In this document: positions 27,225-34,077 of the stretch, piece by piece
Layout of the letters: every line of letters begins with the position of its first letter
Numbering within the stretch: the stretch's first letter is position 1
NCBI GenBank assembly: GCA_964538375.1
Contig: CAZIFQ010000027.1
Coordinates: 1-44,320 of the forward strand
DNA from: JAUUZQ01 sp964538375
GTDB taxonomy: Bacteria; Bacteroidota; Bacteroidia; Bacteroidales; GCA-2748055
Reading direction: 5' to 3'
Length of the DNA: 44,320 nt
Program-made: the position numbers and the translations under genes
Notes under the pieces: model-generated
What the model was told of the DNA's origin: nothing
Seen by the model: only the letters and a program-made list of their open reading frames with translations
Databases searched by the model: none

Positions 27225-27950
27225 TTATGTTAACAAATTTTTGCTCTGAGCTTTACTAAATTGCATGATGCCTTCCAGGTGCTCAAACATAATTTCAGAA
27301 GCCAGATCAGCATCCCTTTTCTTTATTGCATTTAAAAGATCAAGGTGCTCATCATATGTTATCTCTGTTTGTCCGTCAGAACAAACATTTAATTTTCTAT
27401 AGATCTGCATGATCTCAGGAGAAATGATCATCATCAGCGATTTTATCACTCCATTCTTACTTATTTCAGCAATCTTCAAATGGAACATAAAATCCTCTTC
27501 AACTGCTGTATCTCCTGTAATCGCTTTCGCACGATACTGATCTAATCTTTCTTGCAGCTCAATAATATCGTCATCCGTTCTTCTGGTAGCAGCAAGCCTG
27601 GCTGCTTCTCTTTCCAGTACGACCCTTGTTTCCACAAGACTGTAAAAATCTGATTTTTCCAATTTCAGAACATCGGAGATCAAGCCCTCCAGGGCTATTA
27701 AGCCAATACCCGCTACGAAAGTCCCACTTTGCGGAAGGGTCTTCAGTATACCATAAAATTCAAGTTTTCTGATTGCATCTCTGACATAAGTTCTACCAAG
27801 ACCAAATTTTTCAGACAGCATGCGCTCCGAAGGCAATCTATCACCCGGTTTAAGCTGACCGCTGGAGATAAGATCTCTTATCTGATGAATTATCTTATCC
27901 ATTGGCGTTTCAACTGCGATCTCAGTAAAATTATTTAACACATCTCTCAT
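27225..27950 (-). CDS. GntR-family transcriptional regulator, FadR/FCD subfamily
   Basis: 241 residues. The N-terminal winged helix is typical: IRDLISSGQLKPGDRLPSER, MLSEKFGLGRTYVRDAIRKL, then LPQSGTFV (about 20-85). The C-terminal helical FCD effector domain follows (about 95-225), with VETRVVLEREAARLAA, DFMFHLKIAEISKN and DEHLDLLNAIKKRD. The Asp/His positions in these helices fit the metal-dependent FCD type that senses carboxylated ligands. Many FadR-subfamily proteins control uronate genes (UxuR, ExuR). It lies immediately upstream of, and in the same direction as, the PL6-PL17-kdgF operon, so it is the likely regulator of the alginate locus, responding to KDG or a related acid (inference). 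Confidence 0.92.
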   Translation of the reverse strand: MRDVLNNFTEIAVETPMDKIIHQIRDLISSGQLKPGDRLPSERMLSEKFGLGRTYVRDAIRKLEFYGILKTLPQSGTFVAGIGLIALEGLISDVLKLEKSDFYSLVETRVVLEREAARLAATRRTDDDIIELQERLDQYRAKAITGDTAVEEDFMFHLKIAEISKNGVIKSLMMIISPEIMQIYRKLNVCSDGQTEITYDEHLDLLNAIKKRDADLASEIMFEHLEGIMQFSKAQSKNLLT

Positions 27951-27998
27951 AAGGTTATCTTTTTATAATATTGTTGGGAACTAACTATCATGCCAATC

Positions 27999-28014
27999 AA
28001 CTGGTCGACCAATT
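27999..28014. promoter_or_regulatory. FadR-type palindromic operator upstream of the GntR regulator gene
   Basis: AACTGGTC|GACCAATT is a 16-bp near-perfect palindrome (7 of 8 pairs) with a fully symmetric core TGGTCGACCA. It matches the TGGTnnnACCA style of FadR/UxuR-type operators (the E. coli FadR site core is TGGTCCGACCA). It lies 49 bp upstream of the regulator start codon, and a half-site CGACCAA follows at 28033. Autoregulation is inferred. Confidence 0.55.
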
Positions 28015-28206
28015 TATAGCATATTATTGAAACGACCAAATTTTTTTAAATGAAAGAAGAGTACCAAGGATGAAAATCTTGGACCAATTGAACCACCTAT
28101 TCCGTATTGCAATTCCAGCCAGTTTTACGCCAGTATTTATACAAATTCATGTAAAAAGTGTAATATTTTACATTTAAAGTACTTTAACTTATACTGGTAC
28201 AAAGAG

Positions 28207-28263
28207 ATACAAATCTGTGTAAACCTGTGGGAATCTCAATTGCTTACTCATAATCAGGGGGTC
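28207..28263. repeat. att-like module, right copy
   Basis: ATACAAATCTGTGTAAACCT (28207-28226), 21 unmatched bases, then TCATAATCAGGGGGTC (28248-28263). Spacing is identical to the copy at 1023-1079, with 18 of 20 matches in the first block and 16 of 16 in the second. After the shared part the tRNA T-arm is replaced by a hairpin TCGTTCCGA-TTTCAG-TCGGGACGA (28262-28285) followed by GGTGGGG and T6, which could end plus-strand transcripts. Confidence 0.5.
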
Positions 28264-28447
28264 GTTCCGATTTCAGTCGGGACGACGGTGGGGTTTTTTA
28301 TTACAAAAAACAATCCTCTTTCTCCCTATCACAAAAACATTAAACAACATCCCCCTGGACCAACTTGATAAAGTGGAAGAATTGATAAAGAAACATGTGG
28401 AAGACAATTTGAATGAACTGCTTCAGAAATAGCAAACTATCCTAAGC

Positions 28448-30190
28448 TCATTGAGTTGCTATGGTGCCGTAGAAAGCATGATCTTCTCCTTTTTCCAGTG
28501 CCCAGCAGGCATTTCCAAAATCAAAGTGCCAGTACTCTTTAATGTCTACCACAAAATCTTCATCTTCAAACAGGCCAATAAGAAGTTTCCTGTTCTTCTT
28601 GGCTTGAGCTGATATAAACGGATGGTAAGGGTAGCATTTATCATTGAGGTTAATCCGGAGCCCCTCGTTCGTTCCAAAATCCATAACATGATCATGCGGT
28701 ATATCATAAATTAAGGCATCAACAGCTCCTCCTGTAGCATGCATTGACTTCATTGGGGGGGCTATAAAATAGGAAACCAGTTCTTCAATTTCTTCTAATT
28801 GTTCATTTGGATATTCTTTCTGCATAGAAGCAACCTTTTCATCCCACAATAGTTTTTGATGTTCAAAAGATCTCCAGGCAGACCGGATGATCAATTTTTT
28901 ATCTTGCTGGTATAAAAGATCACTTATTCGTCCGATTTTATTATAAACAGTTTCCCTGACCCTGTAATAATACTCCTTCTTAATGGATGGTTCGAATACT
29001 AAGTTAAATCCGGATTCTTTTAAACTTAATAAGGGAGAATTATTTTCTATAATGGCTATAGTTGGTAAAAGTCGCTTATGCTTGCGGTAGTGTTTTTCAA
29101 CCATTTCGACATATTCATGTGCATCCAGAACATCATTTATTTTTTTACTTACGTATGGAGATGTCATTGACGACAGCAAAGCGCCATAATTCAAATCGAA
29201 GGACAGTTCATCGCCTGCTTTTACGTTTATCTTCTTTGTATTAACAATGATATGGTCACTACTCGCCCCAAGAATCTCAATATTTGACATGGGTGTCAAT
29301 CCGGAAACCAAAACATCCTGTAATCCTACGTCCAGTAAAGCCCTGTTTATTTGTCCCTGGTCCTGGAACTCCGGAATATTCCCAAATGCATCCTGGGAGA
29401 CTTCTCCATAAGGAAGGGAAGGTTTTATTTTCGATTCGATAACTTCTGCCACCAGTGTAAACGCATCCGTAAAAAGTCCGGGGATGGGTTTTCTATGAAG
29501 GGTTTCACATCCCAGGAAGATGGACTCACCTAGTCGTAAGTTATTGATTTTACCTACATCATTGGTAGACATAAACCAGTCATAATTGGCAGAATTTCCG
29601 CCGGAGACAAATTCTAATTTCAGGCCATACTTCTCTTCAACATCTCTTGCGATGTTGGACAAATGATCCATTTTTTCCTTATCAGGTTTTATCCCTCCAA
29701 AACAGGCCAGGTTTGTTCCCAGGCCAACAAGTTCGATTCCTTCAAGTTTCAACACCTGTTCAATGGTACTATCTACATCCTGGGGTATTATACCCTCTCT
29801 TAAATCTCCCAATTCCAGCATCAGGATAATTTTGTGTGTGGATTCGTTCCCGGCAGCAAATTTTGAAAGTCTTTTGATTACTGAAAGCTCGGTATTCATG
29901 CTTATATCTGCATATTTTACAACTTCCTCTGCCTGGCTCAGACCAGGTGTCCGCAGCAAGAGAAACCGGGCCTGAACCCCAGCATTGCGCATCCTCTTAA
30001 TATTAGCAATCCTTGAATCAGCAAGAATACTAATCCCACATCTCACTAATGCATCAGCGATATCAGGATCCCCGCAAACTACTTTTGTAACCCCAATAAT
30101 ATCTATGCCCTTTGAACCATAAAGTTCCTTTAGGGTTTTTGTGTTATGGGCAATTTTTACAAGATCTATCTCTATTCTTGGGCTTAGCAT
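28448..30190 (-). CDS. Fusion of a PLP-dependent amino-acid racemase and a VanX-type D-Ala-D-Ala dipeptidase (M15D)
   Basis: 580 residues in two parts. Residues 1-350 are an alanine/ornithine-racemase-type TIM barrel and C-terminal beta domain: IGVTKVVCGDP with K36 as the expected PLP lysine, FVSGGNSANYDW, NLRLGESIFLG. Residues 355-575 are a zinc M15D dipeptidase: RSAWRSFEHQ (the arginine of the family), SMHATGGAVDALIYD (the S-x-H-x2-G-x-A-x-D zinc motif) and KEYWHFDFGN (E and last zinc His). No signal peptide, so cytosolic. The 7-bp overlap with the upstream DUF1611 gene (30184-30190) shows coupling. The pair suggests release of D-amino acids from D,D-dipeptides and their racemisation, for example in cell-wall peptide recycling or D-amino-acid use. 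Which amino acid is racemised is unknown. Confidence 0.85.
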   Translation of the reverse strand: MLSPRIEIDLVKIAHNTKTLKELYGSKGIDIIGVTKVVCGDPDIADALVRCGISILADSRIANIKRMRNAGVQARFLLLRTPGLSQAEEVVKYADISMNTELSVIKRLSKFAAGNESTHKIILMLELGDLREGIIPQDVDSTIEQVLKLEGIELVGLGTNLACFGGIKPDKEKMDHLSNIARDVEEKYGLKLEFVSGGNSANYDWFMSTNDVGKINNLRLGESIFLGCETLHRKPIPGLFTDAFTLVAEVIESKIKPSLPYGEVSQDAFGNIPEFQDQGQINRALLDVGLQDVLVSGLTPMSNIEILGASSDHIIVNTKKINVKAGDELSFDLNYGALLSSMTSPYVSKKINDVLDAHEYVEMVEKHYRKHKRLLPTIAIIENNSPLLSLKESGFNLVFEPSIKKEYYYRVRETVYNKIGRISDLLYQQDKKLIIRSAWRSFEHQKLLWDEKVASMQKEYPNEQLEEIEELVSYFIAPPMKSMHATGGAVDALIYDIPHDHVMDFGTNEGLRINLNDKCYPYHPFISAQAKKNRKLLIGLFEDEDFVVDIKEYWHFDFGNACWALEKGEDHAFYGTIATQ

Positions 30191-31266
30191 ACCAGGTGCG
30201 ATTGTTTATGCAATTCCGGAAATACCTCGAATAACTTTTTGATCAATTTACCGCTACCATGTTTTAGAACGTCAGTAGTAGGGAGTTCATATTTGTATTC
30301 ATACTCACATATAGTTGATTCCACTTCTTCATCACTCATATCTTCATGGTTAATTGTAATGGCAATCACCTTCGTTTTAGAAAATGCTTCTATTAATTCG
30401 ATCTCACTTTCAACAGTAGGCATAGGCATGCTGGGATAATCGCAATGATTTTTTCTTTTTGGTGGATGCTGAAGAATAACTGCATTTGGCATAGCACCTC
30501 TTAATATAGCACTGGATGATGTGAAGGCAGGATGGCTCAAAGCTCCTTGTCCTTCAACGACTATGATGTCCGGATGATCTGTTTCATAGGCGTCAAGAAT
30601 CGCATTCTCAACCTCCCCGGTTGCAAAACCTGAGCTTAGTACATCTATGGCAATTCCATACTTTGATCCCTGGAGAATACCGGTTTGTCCTGTGGCTATA
30701 AATGCAGCTTTCAGGCCTTCTTCTATTAAGGCATTAACTAAATTTACAGTGCTTGTTCTTTTCCCAACAGCACAATCTGTTCCAAAAACAGTTATTACCG
30801 GAACTTTGACTTTAGAGATTTGTCCTGAAAAAATATGCAGGTCTTTTCGTTTTGGCGGTTTCCTGATATCATAAATTTTAACACCAAATTCCCTGGCTTT
30901 TTGCATGTATTCTTCATCATCGGTGAAGAATTCAGGTAAGCCATTTACAATGTTCATTCCCTTTTGCATAGCACTGAAAATTATATTTTTCTGTTCCTCG
31001 TCAAGAAATGAAGCAAGAGGAGCTATGCCGTAAATGAAATATTCGGGAACAAGCTTTAAGGTATTAATGGCCTCATCAATATTCCGGAAAACAGGGATCC
31101 CTGTTTTTTTCCCGTCAAGATATTCTCCTGCATCAAGTCCTGCCTTTGTGCTATCAATGATACCAAGGATATCATATTTTTCAGAATGCCTGGCTAAGCC
31201 ATTTGCTACTTTCCCGTCTAATTTTCCAAATTCATTCTCACTATAAACCAGTGCGTTTGTTTTCAT
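30184..31266 (-). CDS. DUF1611 family P-loop protein (DgcN-like)
   Basis: A 360-residue protein with the two-part layout of DUF1611. The N-terminal Rossmann-like domain (about 1-140) is followed by a P-loop domain starting VITVFGTDCAVGKRTSTVNL, then GQTGILQGSKYGIAIDVLSS, VVEGQGALSHPAF, and an AVILQHPPKRKNHCDYPSMP segment characteristic of the family. One member, DgcN, has been described as an N-acetyltransferase acting on D-glutamate in a D-amino-acid catabolic route with the racemase DgcA. Here the downstream, overlapping gene encodes a racemase fused to a D,D-dipeptidase, which supports a D-amino-acid function. The exact reaction is inference. Confidence 0.82.
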   Translation of the reverse strand: MKTNALVYSENEFGKLDGKVANGLARHSEKYDILGIIDSTKAGLDAGEYLDGKKTGIPVFRNIDEAINTLKLVPEYFIYGIAPLASFLDEEQKNIIFSAMQKGMNIVNGLPEFFTDDEEYMQKAREFGVKIYDIRKPPKRKDLHIFSGQISKVKVPVITVFGTDCAVGKRTSTVNLVNALIEEGLKAAFIATGQTGILQGSKYGIAIDVLSSGFATGEVENAILDAYETDHPDIIVVEGQGALSHPAFTSSSAILRGAMPNAVILQHPPKRKNHCDYPSMPMPTVESEIELIEAFSKTKVIAITINHEDMSDEEVESTICEYEYKYELPTTDVLKHGSGKLIKKLFEVFPELHKQSHLVC

Positions 31267-31287
31267 GATTATATATTTAATTAATAG

Positions 31288-31313
31288 ATTCGTATTCTTA
31301 TTCGAATACGAAT
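31288..31313. promoter_or_regulatory. Perfect 10-bp inverted repeat between the cupin and DUF1611 genes
   Basis: ATTCGTATTC and GAATACGAAT are exact inverted copies separated by 6 bp, 22 bp upstream of the DUF1611 start codon. The low G+C stem and absent T tract argue against a terminator; an operator or a leader hairpin is more likely. Confidence 0.5.
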
Positions 31314-31382
31314 TTTCCTGTCTCTTTTATTAATGAAGAGATCTGTTATTATTGGATCGGCTAAATGGCTTATTACTGTACT

Positions 31383-31730
31383 TTAGCTTACTTCTTCGTA
31401 CCCGCTTTTTATTAGGGTGGAGAGCATCTTAAATTTCTCGTTTGCTTTTATCGTGTTGCGGGCATGGGCAGGGATGATGATGGATTGACCCGTTTCTAGT
31501 AAATTGGATTTGTCGTCAATTACAACTTCAGCGTTCCCCTCAATAACCTGGATAAGGGTTTCAAAGGGTGATATTTTTCCACACAACAATTCACCAGAAT
31601 CAAATGAAACGGCACTAACATTGCCAGTTATTCTTTTTATGATTGACTTGATTACCACTGAATTAGGGGTGTATTCAATGCTCTCAGCTGCCTTAAAAGC
31701 TTTAGATCTTATAAATTCAGAATTTGCCAT
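31383..31730 (-). CDS. Small cupin-domain protein
   Basis: 115 residues forming a single cupin barrel: VSFDSGELLCGKISPFETLI, VIEGNAEVVIDDKSNLLETG, SIIIPAHARNTIKANEKFKM. The first motif lacks the usual HxH pair (GKISPFET), so metal binding is doubtful. The second motif keeps a single histidine (PAHARN). Such reduced cupins often act as ligand-binding or stability proteins and their function is generally unknown. It precedes the DUF1611-racemase/dipeptidase pair in the same direction, with a 116-bp gap that holds a perfect palindrome, so cotranscription is possible but not assured. Confidence 0.75.
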   Translation of the reverse strand: MANSEFIRSKAFKAAESIEYTPNSVVIKSIIKRITGNVSAVSFDSGELLCGKISPFETLIQVIEGNAEVVIDDKSNLLETGQSIIIPAHARNTIKANEKFKMLSTLIKSGYEEVS

Positions 31731-31909
31731 AGTAAAAGCGTCTTATGAAGAATTAATATAAGTGCACCCTTTTCGTGCCCTCATATGATTTCAATGTAAC
31801 TCCCTGCTTAATTCCAGGTAGCCCTATTGAACCGTTTTGGTGATGCGGATTTGCTTAATCTAAGGATTCGTGAGAGAATTTATTATGAAAAGGCAAGTGT
31901 GGATTATAA

Positions 31910-32026
31910 TTAACCAATACTCCCTTGTGCTTTACGTTTTGCTGCTTTATCAGCCCTCTTTTCTTTAAGGGTCTTTAGCGGGGCCTTTTTGCCTGTTTTT
32001 GCCTTACCTTCTTTTTCTTTAACCAT
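31910..32026 (-). CDS. Very small, lysine-rich basic protein (38 aa)
   Basis: A 38-codon frame from ATG 32026 reads MVKEKEGKAKTGKKAPLKTL, continues KEKRADKAAKRKAQGSIG and stops at TAA. Almost half of it is K or R, and composition and length resemble small basic proteins seen near the edges of regulatory genes in Bacteroidota genomes. It could bind nucleic acid. The frame is clean and AT-rich leader sequence precedes it, but no domain is recognised. The flanking gaps (31731-31909 and 32027-32208) contain nothing else that could be supported. Confidence 0.5.
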   Translation of the reverse strand: MVKEKEGKAKTGKKAPLKTLKEKRADKAAKRKAQGSIG

Positions 32027-32208
32027 TGTATTAAATTTTTAATTTCACAGAAGTGTAATTAAGCATCTGCCTAGATAGGAATAGAGAGGAATTCAGTCCG
32101 GGAAAGCTATTGAGACTTTAGTGGAGATAAACATCATCAATTACGCAACAAAAGTAGTGCTATTTAATATTTAAAGTGTTACACCCAAAAAAGGAAATCT
32201 TACATAAA

Positions 32209-32769
32209 TCACATGTTTTCAAGGTTTTTCTTGCGCTTTTGCTTTAGTTGCTTATAAAAAGAAGGCGTAAGTCCGGTGATTTTCTTGAACTGGTTGGATA
32301 AATGTGCAACACTGCTGTAATGTAGTTTGTTGGAAATTTCTGTAAGATTCAATTCGTCATATAATAACAATTCTTTTACCTTTTCAATTTTGTTGATGAT
32401 AATGAATTGCTGAATAGTGATACCTTTTACTTCTGAAAAAGTATTGGCCAGGTATGTATAATCTAAATCTAATTTTTCACTTATATAATCAGAATAATTC
32501 ACATTAGGTAATTCATCACTGTAGTGGATCATTTCTGTAATTACATTTTTTATTTTCTCTATAAGGATGCTTTTTTTATCATCCAGCAATTCCAGTCCTG
32601 ATTTGAGTAAATTCTTTTTTAACTTTTCTCTTTGCTCATCATCAATAGTTTCAAATGTTTCAATTGTGCCAAGATCTATCTGCTTATATAATATACCGAG
32701 TTTGTCAAGTTCCGTCTTAACCATCATCTTGCACCGAAGACTCACCATATATTTGATATATATTTTCAT
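32209..32769 (-). CDS. AraC-family transcriptional regulator
   Basis: 186 residues. The C-terminal 100 residues form the double helix-turn-helix of AraC/XylS proteins: LANTFSEVKGITIQQFIIINKIEKVKELL for the first motif and LTEISNKLHYSSVAHLSNQFKKITGLTPSFYKQLK for the second (fragments quoted in pieces: GITIQQFIIINK, LHYSSVAHLSNQF, KKITGLTPSFYK). The N-terminal part (IKYMVSLRCKMMVKTELDKL, GILYKQIDLGTIE) is a short conserved region seen in a Bacteroidota AraC subgroup instead of a cupin effector domain. There is no obvious ligand domain. Its targets cannot be deduced; neighbours on both sides are unrelated. Confidence 0.88.
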   Translation of the reverse strand: MKIYIKYMVSLRCKMMVKTELDKLGILYKQIDLGTIETFETIDDEQREKLKKNLLKSGLELLDDKKSILIEKIKNVITEMIHYSDELPNVNYSDYISEKLDLDYTYLANTFSEVKGITIQQFIIINKIEKVKELLLYDELNLTEISNKLHYSSVAHLSNQFKKITGLTPSFYKQLKQKRKKNLENM

Positions 32770-33103
32770 AGACTATTTAGCATGCTGTTCATTGCCAGCA
32801 ACTTATCATGAAACACACTGATGTTGTTTTTGCTTTTATAAAGATATGAAAAAGTTTAGTTATGATACATAAATGAAAATACCGGACCATTTGAACCACA
32901 TACTTGGTAATTTTATGCTCATGCTCTATTTTGAATCCTGTCTTTGCTCATCATTTAGTTTTTCATAGCCATAATTCAAAAATTTAGCAGCATTATTTCC
33001 ATCATACCTGTTCATGGTTTTGTGCCAAAATCTCTACAATGGTTTTCTTAATGGCTTAGGCAGGTCTGCTAATTTTTCAACGAGTTTTACTATAATGTTT
33101 GAG
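32770..33103. other. Intergenic region with a decayed gene
   Basis: Upstream region of the AraC gene. It contains a 27-bp sequence shared with 28070-28096 (23 of 27 identical) and, from 32926, a relic frame described separately. Confidence 0.5.
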
Positions 33104-33120
33104 TTATACGTGTCCAACAC
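32926..33120 (-). pseudogene. Relic, possibly N-terminus of a SAM-dependent methyltransferase
   Basis: On the minus strand one frame reads KLVEKLADLPKPLRKPL, an in-frame TAG (33034-33036), then RFWHKTMNRYDGNNAAKFLN and YGYEKLNDEQRQDSK before a second stop. The composition is protein-like and the MNRYDGNNAAKFLNYGY segment recalls the start of a methyltransferase group common in Bacteroidota. A single TGG-to-TAG change would explain the first stop. No catalytic domain follows, so this is a fragment at best. Confidence 0.35.
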
Positions 33121-33412
33121 ATCGGTACATATCCATTACCATGCATGAGGAGACTGAGTCGCAGGTCTTCCGGATTCTCTTTCTTATCAGGGAACCGGTT
33201 TGCTGTCCGAGGAAAAAAGCGCCAACCATTACGATATAGGTATACCAGGCAAAGCCAAGGTGAGAAATCAGCCGCAGTGCAATTACCATGGCAACGGCAA
33301 TATGGATGGCAAGGAACCATCGAAGAGAGAACTTCTTTTCATTGGCCCTCCAGTAACCAAAAGGTATATTCAGTATATATACAATGAATCCTATAAAAAG
33401 GAGCTTTTCCAT
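33104..33412 (-). CDS. Small integral membrane protein, unknown function
   Basis: 102 residues with three predicted membrane spans (about 2-20, 30-48 and 54-72): LLFIGFIVYILNIPFGYW, WFLAIHIAVAMVIALRL, TYIVMVGAFFLGQ. The FGYWRANEKKFSLRWFLAIH loop is conserved-looking and the sequence resembles a group of about 80-90-residue hypothetical membrane proteins. The last 25 residues (after LIRKRIRK) look unlike the rest, with many S, C and M, and may be read-through into the degenerate region downstream. Single gene, convergent with nothing and divergent from the thioesterase-like gene. Confidence 0.65.
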   Translation of the reverse strand: MEKLLFIGFIVYILNIPFGYWRANEKKFSLRWFLAIHIAVAMVIALRLISHLGFAWYTYIVMVGAFFLGQQTGSLIRKRIRKTCDSVSSCMVMDMYRCVGHV

Positions 33413-33553
33413 AGCTTAAAGATATTCAATTATACTGTGTGTTTATCAGAAAGACTGATGTTTCCCGACAGACCATTTGAACTATAATAAGTAGAAAAAC
33501 AAAACATCGGGTGATATAATTGAAACGATCCAATCAAATAATATAAGCTGCTA

Positions 33554-33940
33554 ATGGATATTCTGTCAATACCATTCCATCGCTTTTTAAATATCGAAAA
33601 GAGTGTTGAGGGTGAAGGCTTCATTTTTCGGATGGAAGAATGTCCGGAACACCTCAATCACCTGGGAACGATTCATGCTTGTGCCCAATTAGCTCTTGCA
33701 GAGGCAAGCAGTGGCGAATTTCTCCTTGAACAATTCGGAGATCTAAAGGATTCTGTAATTCCGCTTATCAGAAAAACTGAAGTTAAATATTCCAAACCTG
33801 CCAACGCAACACGAAACACGATCCCGGAGAGATCGCGTCATCATCACATCATTCAAATAAATACCCTGGATCATAATCTACTCCGCTTTACAATAAACCA
33901 CCCCTCCGTCCGCCATAGTCCCGAAGGAAGATTAACATAA
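33554..33940 (+). CDS. Hotdog thioesterase-like protein (DUF4442/YiiD-C type), C-terminus apparently lost
   Basis: 128 codons. Residues 1-85 look like a hotdog-fold thioesterase: FIFRMEECPEHLNHLGTIHA followed by CAQLALAEASSGEFLLEQF and IPLIRKTEVKYSKPAN. After that the reading continues as ATRNTIPERSRHHHIIQINT and on to the stop, which is unlike the remaining beta-strands expected of the fold (family members are about 140-155 residues). The DNA from about 33808 resembles intergenic sequence, so the 3' end was probably replaced by a deletion or insertion. Likely non-functional. Confidence 0.5.
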   Translation: MDILSIPFHRFLNIEKSVEGEGFIFRMEECPEHLNHLGTIHACAQLALAEASSGEFLLEQFGDLKDSVIPLIRKTEVKYSKPANATRNTIPERSRHHHIIQINTLDHNLLRFTINHPSVRHSPEGRLT

Positions 33941-34077
33941 ATTAATTATAATTATTCTTCCTTAACACGCAGTGTTTTAAATTTCTATTAATTTAGTTGA
34001 ATGGTTTACTTCTTTTGAAAAAAATGAGAGAAATTCAATGAATTAATCCCTAAATTTATGCTTAATTCCCCAACACA

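Larger units (their letters stand above)
27951..28447. other. About 500 bp without a credible gene
   Basis: Holds the FadR-like palindrome, a 27-bp sequence shared with 32873-32899, a hairpin ATGTAAAA-N9-TTTTACAT (28149-28173), a perfect 14-bp palindrome TTAAAGTACTTTAA (28174-28187) and the right att-like module. It also holds a start-less frame (28345-28431) that would end VEELIKKHVEDNLNELLQK, possibly a gene relic. Confidence 0.6.

Noticed and set aside
28248..28300. Possible complete tRNA at the right att-like module
   Set aside because: Only the anticodon-loop part matches; the T-arm is replaced by an unrelated hairpin and there is no 5' half.
28345..28431. Short protein ending VEELIKKHVEDNLNELLQK
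   Set aside because: No start codon in a suitable place; possibly the tail of a lost gene, so not listed as a CDS.
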